A DNA stretch of 33,543 nucleotides from Myxococcota bacterium (GTDB lineage Bacteria > Myxococcota_A > UBA9042 > DTJE01). The notes under the pieces were generated by a model. That model saw only the letters and a list, made by a program, of their open reading frames with translations. It ran no database searches and had not been told where the DNA came from. This document shows, piece by piece, positions 1-7,560 of the stretch. The stretch's first letter is position 1; the number at the start of each line of letters is the position of its first letter. The position numbers and the translations under genes are program-made. The stretch covers positions 1 to 33,543 of the forward strand of contig JARKOL010000176.1 in NCBI GenBank assembly GCA_029975745.1, given 5' to 3'.

Positions 1-1
1 G

Positions 2-364
2 CTGCTGGCCGCCGGCGTCGTGTACCACGCGGCGCGGGTGTCGCTGGCCGAGCGCGAACGGGAACTGGCCTCGATGCGCGTGCTGGGATTTTCGCGGGGC
101 GAGGTCTCCGAAATCCTGCTGGGGGAACTGGCGGTCCACGTGGCGCTGGCGCTGCCGGCGGGATGCGTGCTGGGATGGACCTTCTCGTGGGCGATGTCCC
201 AGGGGTTCGACAACGACCTGTACCGACTGCCGACCACGATCCTGCCGCCAACGTATGCGATGGCGTGCCTGACGGTGGTGGGCGTCGCGCTGGTCGTCGC
301 GCTGGCGGTGCGGCGCCGGCTGGATCGGCTGGACCTGGTATCGGTGCTCAAGACCCGGGAATAG
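2..364 (+). CDS. ABC transporter permease, FtsX-like (3' part only)
   Basis: The gene enters from the left edge of the window; the reading frame is open from base 2, so only the last 120 residues are seen. They match the C-terminal FtsX-like permease domain of MacB/LolC-type ABC transporters. A cytoplasmic stretch ERERELASMRVLGFSRGEV, typical of the segment just before the last membrane helices, is followed by two hydrophobic segments (around ALALPAGCVLGWTFSWAM and ACLTVVGVALVVALAV). It ends in a short basic tail finishing LKTRE, also usual for the family. The next gene, 39 bases on, is a periplasmic adaptor, so the pair is probably a MacA/MacB-like exporter or lipid/lipoprotein-handling system. 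The substrate cannot be told. The ATPase is not in the window and may lie upstream. Confidence 0.88.
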   Translation: MLAAGVVYHAARVSLAERERELASMRVLGFSRGEVSEILLGELAVHVALALPAGCVLGWTFSWAMSQGFDNDLYRLPTTILPPTYAMACLTVVGVALVVALAVRRRLDRLDLVSVLKTRE

Positions 365-403
365 GACGCGGCGGGGACGCCGGCCCGTTCAGGGAGGACG
401 GAC

Positions 404-1603
404 ATGAAGCGCAGGCGGAAGTGGGTTGTTCGAGCGGTGGTGGCGGCGGTCGCGGTCGCGGCGGTGGTGGCGGCGATGATGCCGCGGCCCATCCCGGTCG
501 ATGTCGGCCAGGCGGCGCGCGGACCGATGCGCGTGACCGCCGACGGGCTGGGCCAGACGCGCGTGCGCGACCGCTTCGTCGTGGCGACGCCGGTGTCCGG
601 ACACCTGGACCGCATCGCCCTGCGGGCGGGCGACCGCGTGCAGCCCGGCCAGGTCATTGCGGTCGTCCGACCCCCGACGCCGATGCCGCTGGACGCGCGC
701 ACCCGGAGCGAGGCGACCGCACGGCTGGCGGCGGCGAAGGCGGTCGCCGCCGAGGCCCGCAGCGCGGTCGAGGCCGCCCGGGTGGCCGCGGCCCAGGCGC
801 GGCGCGAGCAGGCGCGGATCGAGGTGCTGTTCCAGGGGGCGACGGTGGCCGAGCGGGACGTCGAGGCCGCGCGCACCGAGGCCGACGTGCGCGCCAAGGC
901 CGTGCAACAGGCCGAGGCGGCGGCCGCGGCGGCGCGGCGGCAGGTCGAAGCGGTCGCGGCGGTGCTGGACGACACCCACGGCAACGCGGCCGGAACCGAG
1001 GTGCCCGTCGCATCCCCGGCCGGCGGCACGATCCTGCGGGTGGTCCAGGAAAGCGAGGGGCCGGTGGCGGCCGGCATGCCCCTGGTCGAGATCGGCGACC
1101 CCGCGTCGCTGGAGGTGATCGTGGACCTGCCGACACCGCTGGCCGTCCAGGTGAACCCCCGCGCCGCCGTCGAGATCACCCGCTGGGGCGGGGCGACCCC
1201 GCTGGCCGGGCGCGTCCGGCACGTCGAGCCGGCGGGCTTCACGAAGATCTCGGCCCTGGGGGTCGAGGAACAACGGGTGCTGGTCGTCATCGACCCGGTC
1301 CGTGACCCGGAGTCCGGCGAAGGCTGGGACCGACTGGGCGATGGCTTCCGGGTCGAGACGGCGATCACGCTGTGGCAGTCCGACGACGTGCTGACGGTGC
1401 CCGAGGGCGCGGTCTTCCGTCACGGCGACGGCTGGGCGACCTTCGCCGTGCGCGACGGGCGCGCGGCCCGGGTCGCGGTCGAGGCGGGCCACCGGGACGG
1501 GCGTCGAGTCGAGATCCGGAGCGGCCTCGCGGCGGGCGACCCCGTGGTCCTGTTCCCCGGCGACCGCGTCGAGGACGGTGTCCGCGTGCAGACCGCGCCC
1601 TGA
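404..1603 (+). CDS. HlyD/MacA-family periplasmic adaptor (membrane fusion protein)
   Basis: This 399-residue protein bridges an inner-membrane transporter to the periplasm or an outer-membrane channel. It has a basic N-terminus and one membrane helix (residues about 8-28). The first half of a biotinyl-lipoyl-like barrel-sandwich follows (around VVATPVSGHLDRIALRAGDRV), then an Ala/Glu/Arg-rich coiled-coil hairpin (about 95-190). The second lipoyl half (VASPAGGTILRVVQESEGPV) and beta-barrel and membrane-proximal domains follow to the end. The ATG is preceded by AGGGAGG at a good distance. It lies 39 bases after an FtsX-type permease on the same strand, which supports an ABC tripartite exporter rather than an RND pump. 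The Ala-rich hairpin is as expected for the family. The cargo is unknown. Confidence 0.92.
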   Translation: MKRRRKWVVRAVVAAVAVAAVVAAMMPRPIPVDVGQAARGPMRVTADGLGQTRVRDRFVVATPVSGHLDRIALRAGDRVQPGQVIAVVRPPTPMPLDARTRSEATARLAAAKAVAAEARSAVEAARVAAAQARREQARIEVLFQGATVAERDVEAARTEADVRAKAVQQAEAAAAAARRQVEAVAAVLDDTHGNAAGTEVPVASPAGGTILRVVQESEGPVAAGMPLVEIGDPASLEVIVDLPTPLAVQVNPRAAVEITRWGGATPLAGRVRHVEPAGFTKISALGVEEQRVLVVIDPVRDPESGEGWDRLGDGFRVETAITLWQSDDVLTVPEGAVFRHGDGWATFAVRDGRAARVAVEAGHRDGRRVEIRSGLAAGDPVVLFPGDRVEDGVRVQTAP

Positions 1604-1621
1604 GGCCGGATTGCGAAGTGG

Positions 1622-2656
1622 CTATTTGCACTTCCAGTTGCCGCGGGGGAACGAACGCGTCATCGGCCCCTGCCCCGCCAGCACGAACAGCGACCGTCGG
1701 TTGGCCGGCTCGGGGGTCTCGTCCGGCGTCTCGACGGCCAGCGCGTCCTCGCCGAACCCCTCGGAACACACCGGCACCCGGATGCCGTGCGCTCGCATCC
1801 ACGCCGCAATCGAGGCCGCGCGCGCCTCGGAAAGGTTCTGGTTGTACTCGCGACTGCCGACCGTGTCCGTGTAGCCCGCGACGTACAGGCGGAACTTGAC
1901 CTGAGTCCCCAGCTTGTCCAGCGCCTTGTGGGCCTCGTCGAGGGTGCGCCTCAGTTTCGGCTCCTGATCGGGCGCGATGTCCGAGCGATCGAACGCGAAG
2001 TTGACCTCCTCGTGCGGCACCTCGATGACCACCGGCTCGAACGACACGACCGTCTTGAAGTCCAGGTCGTCGAACGCCGTCACGCGCGCCTGGATCACCG
2101 GCACCGTCGGGGGATCAAACCGGAATTCGGTCGGTCGGTTCCCCGGACGGTCCATCCGGATCGTCCGCTGGTACAACACCCGATCCTGCTCGCCGAGCAG
2201 CACCAGATCGACCCCTTGAACCTGGCCCGTCGCCTCGAACGAGATGCGGCCCTCGGCCAGATCGACATCCTCGCCGCGAACGTTCAGGTCGAAGGGACGC
2301 GCCACGAGGGCGGCGAAGGACAGCTCGATCGGACGGCGCCCGGCGGCCCAGGCAATCTCGACCCGGTAGAACGCCTGGCCCGGCTCCTGGGGCAGCGTCA
2401 CGGTGTGCGTTGCCCCCTTGGCCAGCCGCGCCACCTTGGCGACCCGGGTAGGCCCATCGACGCGCTCGATCGTGATGACCAGGTTGCGGACTTCCTTCAG
2501 GGCGGTCAGCGTCACGGCGGGCATCTCGGCCCCGCCTTTCGCCCGATACCGAACGTCCAGTTCGAAGTCGCCCTCGACCCGGGACTGGGCCGCCGCGGAG
2601 GCGGTCCACAGGATGCCAAGCGCAGCCAGGACGGTGGCCAGGATGGTGATTCGCAT
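1622..2656 (-). CDS. OmpA-family peptidoglycan-associated protein
   Basis: This 344-residue exported protein has a signal peptide of about 23 residues ending ASAAAQ (signal peptidase I type). A beta-rich N-terminal part of unknown family covers about residues 24-210. The C-terminal OmpA-like domain (about 218-335) starts at VNFAFDRSDI and contains AGYTDTVGSREYNQNLSEAR, holding the Asp and Arg that bind diaminopimelate in peptidoglycan. It ends with the usual NRR signature (EPANRRSLFVL). The N-terminal half has no visible transmembrane barrel, so it is more likely a periplasmic or lipid-independent anchor than a porin. It lies 57 bases downstream of the kinase-PilZ gene and may be cotranscribed with it. 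It converges on the adaptor gene with only 18 bases between the stops and no clear terminator. Confidence 0.9.
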   Translation of the reverse strand: MRITILATVLAALGILWTASAAAQSRVEGDFELDVRYRAKGGAEMPAVTLTALKEVRNLVITIERVDGPTRVAKVARLAKGATHTVTLPQEPGQAFYRVEIAWAAGRRPIELSFAALVARPFDLNVRGEDVDLAEGRISFEATGQVQGVDLVLLGEQDRVLYQRTIRMDRPGNRPTEFRFDPPTVPVIQARVTAFDDLDFKTVVSFEPVVIEVPHEEVNFAFDRSDIAPDQEPKLRRTLDEAHKALDKLGTQVKFRLYVAGYTDTVGSREYNQNLSEARAASIAAWMRAHGIRVPVCSEGFGEDALAVETPDETPEPANRRSLFVLAGQGPMTRSFPRGNWKCK

Positions 2657-2713
2657 GCGTCTACCCCCCGGGATTCCGGTCGTCCGACCCGGCCCTGTCC
2701 GGCCCTGGAGGGC

Positions 2714-4315
2714 CTAGACGCCGCTGTTCACCAGCATCCGGGTCGCAAACGAATACTCCCAGTACGAGGATTCCGTGTCCAGCGAAAACGGCACCGTCAG
2801 GATCTCGCCGAACACGCTTCGATAGAAGCGAGCCAGGCCATCCAGCCGCCCCCGGCATCGCAGACTTAGCCAGCGGACGCTGAAGCCGCGCACGACGCCG
2901 GGTTGCGTGGGTGTCGAGACGACCCGGACCACCTCGGCGACCACAGTCACCTCGGACGCCCCCCCCTCCTGGGCCGGAAAGACCAGGGCCAGCCGTTCCC
3001 GAACCTGGGGCAGCCAATCCGCATGAACGTACCCTCCGGACCGGCTGATGTTGGCCACGAACGCCGTGCGCGGGATGTCCGCCTGGACGCACGACACCTT
3101 CAACAGGCAGGCCTGCCGGGAATCAGCCCGACGGTCCGCCCCGGGGACCAGCATCGGCTTGCGACCCAGTTCGGAGGCCGCCTTTCGTACCCGATCGGCA
3201 TTCCGCGCCAGCCCGCTCGCATCGATCGGGGGCCTGGCGTTGGGAACGGGCCCGGCATCCGGCAGGGTTGGTTCCGGAAGTTCCGACATGGACATCGCAG
3301 CCTCTCCGGACAGGGGCCGCGCCTCGGGTGGCGAATCCGTCCGCGCGGTCGCGAATGCCAAGGCCGGGCCTGCGGCCGGGCGCTCCGTCTCGGGACTCTC
3401 CTCCCCATTCTGGCGATGGATCGCCTCGGCCAGCAGGGTCCGGAGCGCGGCCGCGTCCTCGGGCCGGTCCGCCGGATTCGCGGCCAGCAGGCGCCCCAGC
3501 AGGGACTCCATGGTCGGTCCGAAACGCGCCTCTGGATTGGTGTCCCGAAGACTTGGCGGCACCTGACGAACCTTCTGGCGCGCCAGGTCCAGCGCCGAAT
3601 CTCCCTCGAAGGGGGGCCGCCCCGTCAACAACTCGAACAGCACGACCCCCAGCGAATACAGGTCACTGCGCGGATCCAGCTCGCCGCCCATCATCTGTTC
3701 GGGGCTCATGTAGATCGGCGTGCCCAGCGCCAGCCCCGAACTCCCGGCCGCGATCCCCGCCTCGCCGGCGATCTTGGCGACCCCGAAGTCCAGCACCTTG
3801 ATGAAGTCCCGCGCACCGGAGCCGTCCATCAGGAAGATGTTGTCCGGCTTGAGGTCGCGGTGCAGCACGCCGACGTCGTGGGCCTCCTCCAGCGAATCCA
3901 GCACCTGTCCCACCATGCAGATGGCGCGGGCCACATCCATCGGCGCGCCGTTCGCCCGCATCCACTCGCCCAGCGTCTGGCCGAACAGCAGTTCCATCAC
4001 CAGGAACACGACCCCATCCTCGCCGTACCCGAAGTCGAACACCGTGATCGTGTGGGGATTTCGCAGACGGCTGGCCGCCATCGCCTCGGTCAGGATGCGG
4101 CCGGCCACCCTGGAGTCCGCCTCGAGATCGGTCCGCAGCACCTTGACCGCGACGTCCCGCGACATCGACCGCTGCTCGGCGCGATAGACCGTCCCCATCC
4201 CGCCGGACGCGATGACCGACTTGATCAGGTAGCGACCGTCCAGCAGTCGACCGATCAGCGGGTCCTCCTGGGGGGGGACAGGCGCACCGATCCCCCGTTG
4301 CCTCGCACTGTCCAT
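2714..4315 (-). CDS. Ser/Thr protein kinase with C-terminal PilZ domain
   Basis: This soluble 533-residue protein has an N-terminal Hanks-type kinase domain (about 29-285). It shows a glycine loop ASGGMGTVYRA, the ATP-anchoring Lys in VAVKVL (about 58), the catalytic HRDLKPDN (about 152-159), DFG (176-178) and the activation-segment GTPIYMSPEQ. A Pro/Ala-rich linker with no membrane helix follows. The last ~120 residues look like a PilZ domain: RADSR fits RxxxR and NISRSGG fits [D/N]xSxxG, the two cyclic-di-GMP-binding motifs. No transmembrane or PASTA segment is visible. An in-frame TTG lies two codons upstream (4321), but the ATG at 4315 is preferred. A TTGAAG-16-TATCAT promoter lies just upstream. 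Kinase-PilZ fusions are known in myxobacteria; the target is not evident. Confidence 0.9.
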   Translation of the reverse strand: MDSARQRGIGAPVPPQEDPLIGRLLDGRYLIKSVIASGGMGTVYRAEQRSMSRDVAVKVLRTDLEADSRVAGRILTEAMAASRLRNPHTITVFDFGYGEDGVVFLVMELLFGQTLGEWMRANGAPMDVARAICMVGQVLDSLEEAHDVGVLHRDLKPDNIFLMDGSGARDFIKVLDFGVAKIAGEAGIAAGSSGLALGTPIYMSPEQMMGGELDPRSDLYSLGVVLFELLTGRPPFEGDSALDLARQKVRQVPPSLRDTNPEARFGPTMESLLGRLLAANPADRPEDAAALRTLLAEAIHRQNGEESPETERPAAGPALAFATARTDSPPEARPLSGEAAMSMSELPEPTLPDAGPVPNARPPIDASGLARNADRVRKAASELGRKPMLVPGADRRADSRQACLLKVSCVQADIPRTAFVANISRSGGYVHADWLPQVRERLALVFPAQEGGASEVTVVAEVVRVVSTPTQPGVVRGFSVRWLSLRCRGRLDGLARFYRSVFGEILTVPFSLDTESSYWEYSFATRMLVNSGV

Positions 4316-4342
4316 GGACAAGTCCGCAAGTCTCGTGGAGTG

Positions 4343-4370
4343 ATGATACGCGCATGGCCCCGGGCTTCAA
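4343..4370 (-). promoter_or_regulatory. Candidate promoter for the kinase-PilZ gene
   Basis: On the minus strand, TTGAAG (4370-4365) and TATCAT (4348-4343) are separated by 16 bases, close to the housekeeping sigma consensus. Initiation about 7 bases beyond would leave a 5' leader of roughly 20 bases before the ATG at 4315. Confidence 0.5.
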
Positions 4371-4441
4371 GGGGGCACCGAGGTCAGGGCATGATTCCCG
4401 AGGCTTGGTGGCATTCCCCGGCGCGTGGACCGGCTGGCCGA

Positions 4442-4894
4442 TCAGTCCGCCTTGTGCCAGATCTGCGTGCGTCCCAGCGCCGAGACCCCGATGAAGCCGC
4501 GAACCTCCAGCTTCCGCCCGCCGTCGATGACGCGAACCCAGCTCTTGTAGATCTTGCCGTTCTCGGGGTCGAGGATCCGGCCGCCGCCCCAGCGATCCTT
4601 GTCCTTCTTCAGGCCCCACAGGAACTTCATGCCGACGACGGGCTTGTCCTTGCGGGATCCTTCGCACTTGTCGCACTTCGGTGTGGGGTCCTCGCCGGGC
4701 TCGACGATCAGTTTCTCGATCGTCCCCTCCAGTTCCCCCCCGACCTCGACAATCACGACGAACGATCGATCCTTCTTGGTGCTGTCGTCCACGGTCTTCC
4801 AGCGTCCCACGGGACTGATCGGGTCGGCCAACGCGACGGGCGCGGCCACCAGGAACGCCAGCACGCCAAGAGCCAGGGGCATCGCCGCACGCAT
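4442..4894 (-). CDS. DUF2147-family exported protein
   Basis: This 150-residue protein has a cleavable signal peptide (about 1-23, ending VALA). The mature part carries the DUF2147 pattern: GRWKTVDD near the start, an acidic/basic strand pair, a CDKC pair (ordinarily CxxC), then KPVVGMKFLWGLK, WGGGRILDPENGKIYKSW and VRGFIGVSALGRTQIW. The family is a periplasmic lipocalin-like small beta-barrel of unknown biochemical role. The start at 4894 is fixed by a near-perfect AAGGAGG seven bases upstream; the frame stays open further upstream but has no signal there. It is transcribed alone: its own promoter lies upstream and the next gene on the strand has a separate one. Confidence 0.9.
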   Translation of the reverse strand: MRAAMPLALGVLAFLVAAPVALADPISPVGRWKTVDDSTKKDRSFVVIVEVGGELEGTIEKLIVEPGEDPTPKCDKCEGSRKDKPVVGMKFLWGLKKDKDRWGGGRILDPENGKIYKSWVRVIDGGRKLEVRGFIGVSALGRTQIWHKAD

Positions 4895-4937
4895 GATTTG
4901 ATTCCTCCTTGCTGTCTTGCACATCCGGACCGCCCAG

Positions 4938-4966
4938 AGGATAGCGAACGCTTCGGCGCGGAACAA
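4938..4966 (-). promoter_or_regulatory. Candidate promoter for the DUF2147 gene
   Basis: On the minus strand, TTGTTC (4966-4961) and TATCCT (4943-4938) have an ideal 17-base spacer. The -10 is preceded by GC, as at several other starts in this window. The predicted leader is about 35-40 bases and contains the strong ribosome site. Confidence 0.55.
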
Positions 4967-5025
4967 GAGGCTTGACCAGGCCTTGACCACATTTCACGGT
5001 GCAATCTGCCTACCCCCGGCACCCT

Positions 5026-5075
5026 GTTGTCCGCGACAACTTCACTGAGCAGGCCGCCTGGACAGAACAGTGAAG
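5026..5075. repeat. Pair of inverted repeats, possible operator
   Basis: GTTGTC-CGC-GACAAC (5026-5040) is a short perfect hairpin or dyad. It is followed directly by CTTCACTG (5040-5047), repeated inverted as CAGTGAAG (5068-5075). There is no T-tract, and both flanking genes point away, so this is not a terminator. It lies about 60 bases upstream of the -35 of the DUF2147 promoter and could bind a regulator. Confidence 0.35.
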
Positions 5076-5287
5076 CGGCAGTGTTCAGTGACGCCACGCT
5101 GCATCGACTGCCCCCGGTGATGTCCTTCTGTGGACGAGGACGGGGAAGAAACGACTCAGTCCAGCCAATGGGCTGCACCCTGCAAGCCGCCAATGATGCC
5201 CAGAATGACGACCACCCAGAAATGACCATGGCCCAGGCCGCCTGGATTCCGTATGCTGTGAACCTTCGTGGCATCCGTGGAGGCGAC

Positions 5288-6571
5288 ATGCGGGGGGGAT
5301 GGATGGTCGCATCGGGGCGGCGCTCGTGGGCGATCGGGCTCACGACGCTGGCGATGGCATGGGCGTTCGTTGCCTGTGACGGCGGAAACGGCGCGGCCGA
5401 CACGGCACGTGACGCGGCGGACGTGCCGGCGGATCCGGGGGACGGCGATTCGGACAGCGGCGGCATCGTGGACGCGCGGGTGGAAATCCCGGCGGACGCA
5501 CCTGACGCTTTCGACGATTCACGAGATCCGGACGCCTGCGTGCCCGACTGCCCCCTGGATCGCTGCGGCGACGACGGCTGTGGTGGGACGTGCGGCGAAT
5601 GCTGGGACGGATGGTGCGAGGACGGCCTGTGCGTACACGTGGACTACGAGGACTGCACCGACATGGAGTGCGGCTTCGGGCCCATATTCGGCGCGCCGTG
5701 CGGCGAATGCGAGGAAGGCTACGCGTGCGATCTCCAACACCGCTGCATCCCGACGTGCGACTGGGACACGCAGAAGCCGACGGCCTGGGGGCCGGCCGCG
5801 CTGGTGGAATCGATCGCGTTCATGCCGTCGGATCGGGTCGCCTACGAATGCCACGACTACACCGGGGATGGCACGGGGGATGCCTCGCCGGTGGGGGTCG
5901 TCGCGACGCTGCTGACCGGGGACGAGTCCGGCGGCGCGATCGTGCCCGACCCGCCGAGGGCCCTGGTCATGGAAGGCTACGGTGCGCCGGAGCCGGACAC
6001 GCCATTCCGGATCGACGTGATGGCGGGCGTGGTCGCGACACCGGCGGGGCCCGAAGGGACGCCGCCTGCCGAGTTCCTGGTGGCGGTCGATTCCTACGAC
6101 ACGTCGTCGTGCCTGCCGCGGTCCACGCTGCCGAATCCGGTCCATGGCGACGCCACGCTGTGGGCGGGACCGGGGCCGTGGCGGCTGAAGATCCGCTTTC
6201 AAGACGAGGATTTCTCGACGGACCTGCTGCTGGTGGATTTCCACGCGCGGGGCCTCTTCCTGGGCGCGACCGTCGAGGACGGGTTCCAGGTCCCGGAGGC
6301 GTCGGCTTCGGGCGTCGTGACGAGGGAAGCCGTCTTCGCGGGGATCGACCACCTCCAGGCGGTCTGCGACAACGCCCCCGAGGGCCAGGAACCGGAGGCG
6401 TGCGCGTACCTGTCCACCGCGAAGTCGATGGTGTCGCAGCTGCTGGACTTCCACCGGGCGGACGACGGCACGATTTCGCGCGCGGCCTCGGACCTTCCCG
6501 CCAACGCGATGGTGGTGTGCCTGCAGGTGCATGCCGGCACGCCCGCCCGGGTCACCGGGTACGCACCGTAG
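5288..6571 (+). CDS. Cys-rich lipoprotein with Asp/Pro-rich linker
   Basis: This 427-residue predicted lipoprotein has a twin-Arg-like basic start (GRRSW), a hydrophobic core and a lipobox FVAC with the lipidated Cys at about 30. A linker rich in Asp, Ala and Pro follows (about 33-80). A disulfide-rich segment then carries CGDDGCGGTCGEC, a signature common in secreted proteins of Myxococcota and relatives, plus a CGECEEGYACD-type EGF-like stretch. The C-terminal ~270 residues match no family I recognise; they look beta-rich with a few scattered Cys. The ATG at 5288 is chosen because GTGGAGG sits four bases upstream; an ATG at 5303 would also keep the signal peptide. It is a single-gene unit, function unknown, probably surface-exposed. 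Confidence 0.82.
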   Translation: MRGGWMVASGRRSWAIGLTTLAMAWAFVACDGGNGAADTARDAADVPADPGDGDSDSGGIVDARVEIPADAPDAFDDSRDPDACVPDCPLDRCGDDGCGGTCGECWDGWCEDGLCVHVDYEDCTDMECGFGPIFGAPCGECEEGYACDLQHRCIPTCDWDTQKPTAWGPAALVESIAFMPSDRVAYECHDYTGDGTGDASPVGVVATLLTGDESGGAIVPDPPRALVMEGYGAPEPDTPFRIDVMAGVVATPAGPEGTPPAEFLVAVDSYDTSSCLPRSTLPNPVHGDATLWAGPGPWRLKIRFQDEDFSTDLLLVDFHARGLFLGATVEDGFQVPEASASGVVTREAVFAGIDHLQAVCDNAPEGQEPEACAYLSTAKSMVSQLLDFHRADDGTISRAASDLPANAMVVCLQVHAGTPARVTGYAP

Positions 6572-6670
6572 CCAGTCTGCCATCCCCCCGCGGCAGGTGC
6601 CGACATGCGGGACGCCGTCCCGGCCACGGAGTGTGTCGCAGCCTTCATCCACCAAACAAGGGGTCGGCCC

Positions 6671-6772
6671 GTGCCTATGACCCCGATGGAGCGGATGGCC
6701 CTGGCCCTGGCACTGGGTAGGCGACGCCGGGAACTGGAGGCCCTCCGCGCGGTGGGGGCAGGCCCGCAATGA
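6671..6772 (+). CDS. Possible 33-residue small protein
   Basis: A short frame with a GTG start is preceded by AAGGGG seven bases upstream; an internal ATG lies at 6677. The product would be a basic amphipathic helix (core MERMALALALGRRRRELEAL). It lies in the gap between the Cys-rich lipoprotein and the converging peroxiredoxin-like gene. I recognise no family. It could equally be chance coding potential in high-GC DNA. Confidence 0.2.
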   Translation: MPMTPMERMALALALGRRRRELEALRAVGAGPQ

Positions 6773-6813
6773 GCACGAACCCGTCGTCACATGTTCCAGT
6801 GGCGTGCCAGGAA

Positions 6814-7398
6814 TCAGCGCCCGGCGGCAAGGGTCTGGACGAACGCCAGGACCTCGTCGGAGTGGCCCGCGGGATCGACGCTGCGCCAGATCTTGCGAAT
6901 CACGCCCTGGCCGTCGATCACGAACGTCGAGCGATCCACGCCCAATGGCGTTCGGCCCCAGGCCCCGCCCTTCCAGGCCCCGTACGCATCATGAATCGCC
7001 CCGTCGGTGTCGGACAGCAGCGGGAAGTTCAGGTCGAACTTGCCGGTGAACTTCAGGTGGCTTTCCAGCCCGTCGCGACTGACGCCCAGCACCTGGGCCC
7101 CCAGCGCCGCCATCCGGGCATCGGCATCCCGGAAGTCCTTCGCCTGGACGGTGAAGCCTGGCGTGTCGTCCTTGGGATAGAAGTACAGCACCACGATGCG
7201 CCCGGCAAAGTCCCCCAGCGACAACGTGCCCCCCGTCGAGGCCGGGGCGTTGAAGGACGGCGCGCGATCGCCGACGGCCAGAGCGACGACCTTGTCCGAC
7301 TTGGCCGCCTTGTCCGGCCGGGCGTCGGAATCCTTGGAACAGCAGGCCACGACGAACGCGGCGCTCAGCACCAGGACGGGAAGGGAACTGCGGCCCAT
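6814..7398 (-). CDS. Peroxiredoxin (BCP-like) lipoprotein lacking the catalytic Cys
   Basis: This 194-residue protein has a lipobox VVAC (Cys at about 19) and a charged linker. A thioredoxin-fold AhpC/BCP domain (about 38-190) follows. It matches the BCP/PrxQ group closely: VVLYFYPKDDTPG, then AKDFRD, LGVSRDGLESHLKF, FPLLSDTDG and RSTFVIDGQG. BCP proteins have TPGCT at the active site; here residue 82 is Phe (codon TTC, + strand 7153-7155). No cysteine remains in the mature chain apart from the lipidation site and its neighbour. The active-site Thr and the conserved Arg in DRSTFVID are kept. It is probably not a thiol peroxidase and may act as a binding or structural module. The ATG at 7398 has GGAGGT upstream. 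It is a single-gene unit. Confidence 0.88.
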   Translation of the reverse strand: MGRSSLPVLVLSAAFVVACCSKDSDARPDKAAKSDKVVALAVGDRAPSFNAPASTGGTLSLGDFAGRIVVLYFYPKDDTPGFTVQAKDFRDADARMAALGAQVLGVSRDGLESHLKFTGKFDLNFPLLSDTDGAIHDAYGAWKGGAWGRTPLGVDRSTFVIDGQGVIRKIWRSVDPAGHSDEVLAFVQTLAAGR

Positions 7399-7458
7399 GG
7401 GGCACCTCCGGTCGCCTGGAATTCGAATCCCCCGCCCCGGGCGTTCCGGGACGGTTTC

Positions 7459-7491
7459 TGAATAGGTGGGGCGCCGATCGAACCCGGTCAA
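7459..7491 (-). promoter_or_regulatory. Weak candidate promoter for the peroxiredoxin-like gene
   Basis: On the minus strand TTGACC (7491-7486) precedes an AT-rich CCTATTCA element (around 7466-7459). The spacing is 18-21 bases depending on which hexamer is taken as -10, so the fit is loose. Confidence 0.25.
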
Positions 7492-7560
7492 GATCCGTCC
7501 GGTTTTGCCCTCTGCCGTCGCGTGCCGGAGTCCCGGCCAAGGCAGGGGATTCGGGCCGCG

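Larger units (their letters stand above)
4895..5287. other. Divergent intergenic region with inverted repeats
   Basis: This 393-base stretch has no convincing gene and separates the leftward DUF2147 gene from the rightward lipoprotein gene. It holds the leftward promoter (4938-4966) and two inverted repeats: 5026-5040 (GTTGTC/GACAAC arms, 3-base centre) and 5040-5047 with 5068-5075 (CTTCACTG/CAGTGAAG). A possible rightward -10, TATGCT, lies at 5252-5257. Open frames here on either strand have poor composition and no family resemblance. Confidence 0.5.

Noticed and set aside
2903-4975. Rightward 690-codon frame opposite the kinase and DUF2147 genes
   Set aside because: It is His/Gln/Arg-rich with no motif, and covers three functional blocks of real genes.
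5085-5466. Leftward frames with hydrophobic runs (such as HGHFWVVVILGIIGG) in the 4895-5287 gap
   Set aside because: They are short, have no start with a ribosome site, are broken by stops or run into a real gene, and resemble no family well enough.
6577-6596. Hairpin CTGCC/GGCAG after the Cys-rich lipoprotein as a terminator
   Set aside because: The stem is only 5 bases with a 10-base loop and no T-tract; chance is likely at this GC content.
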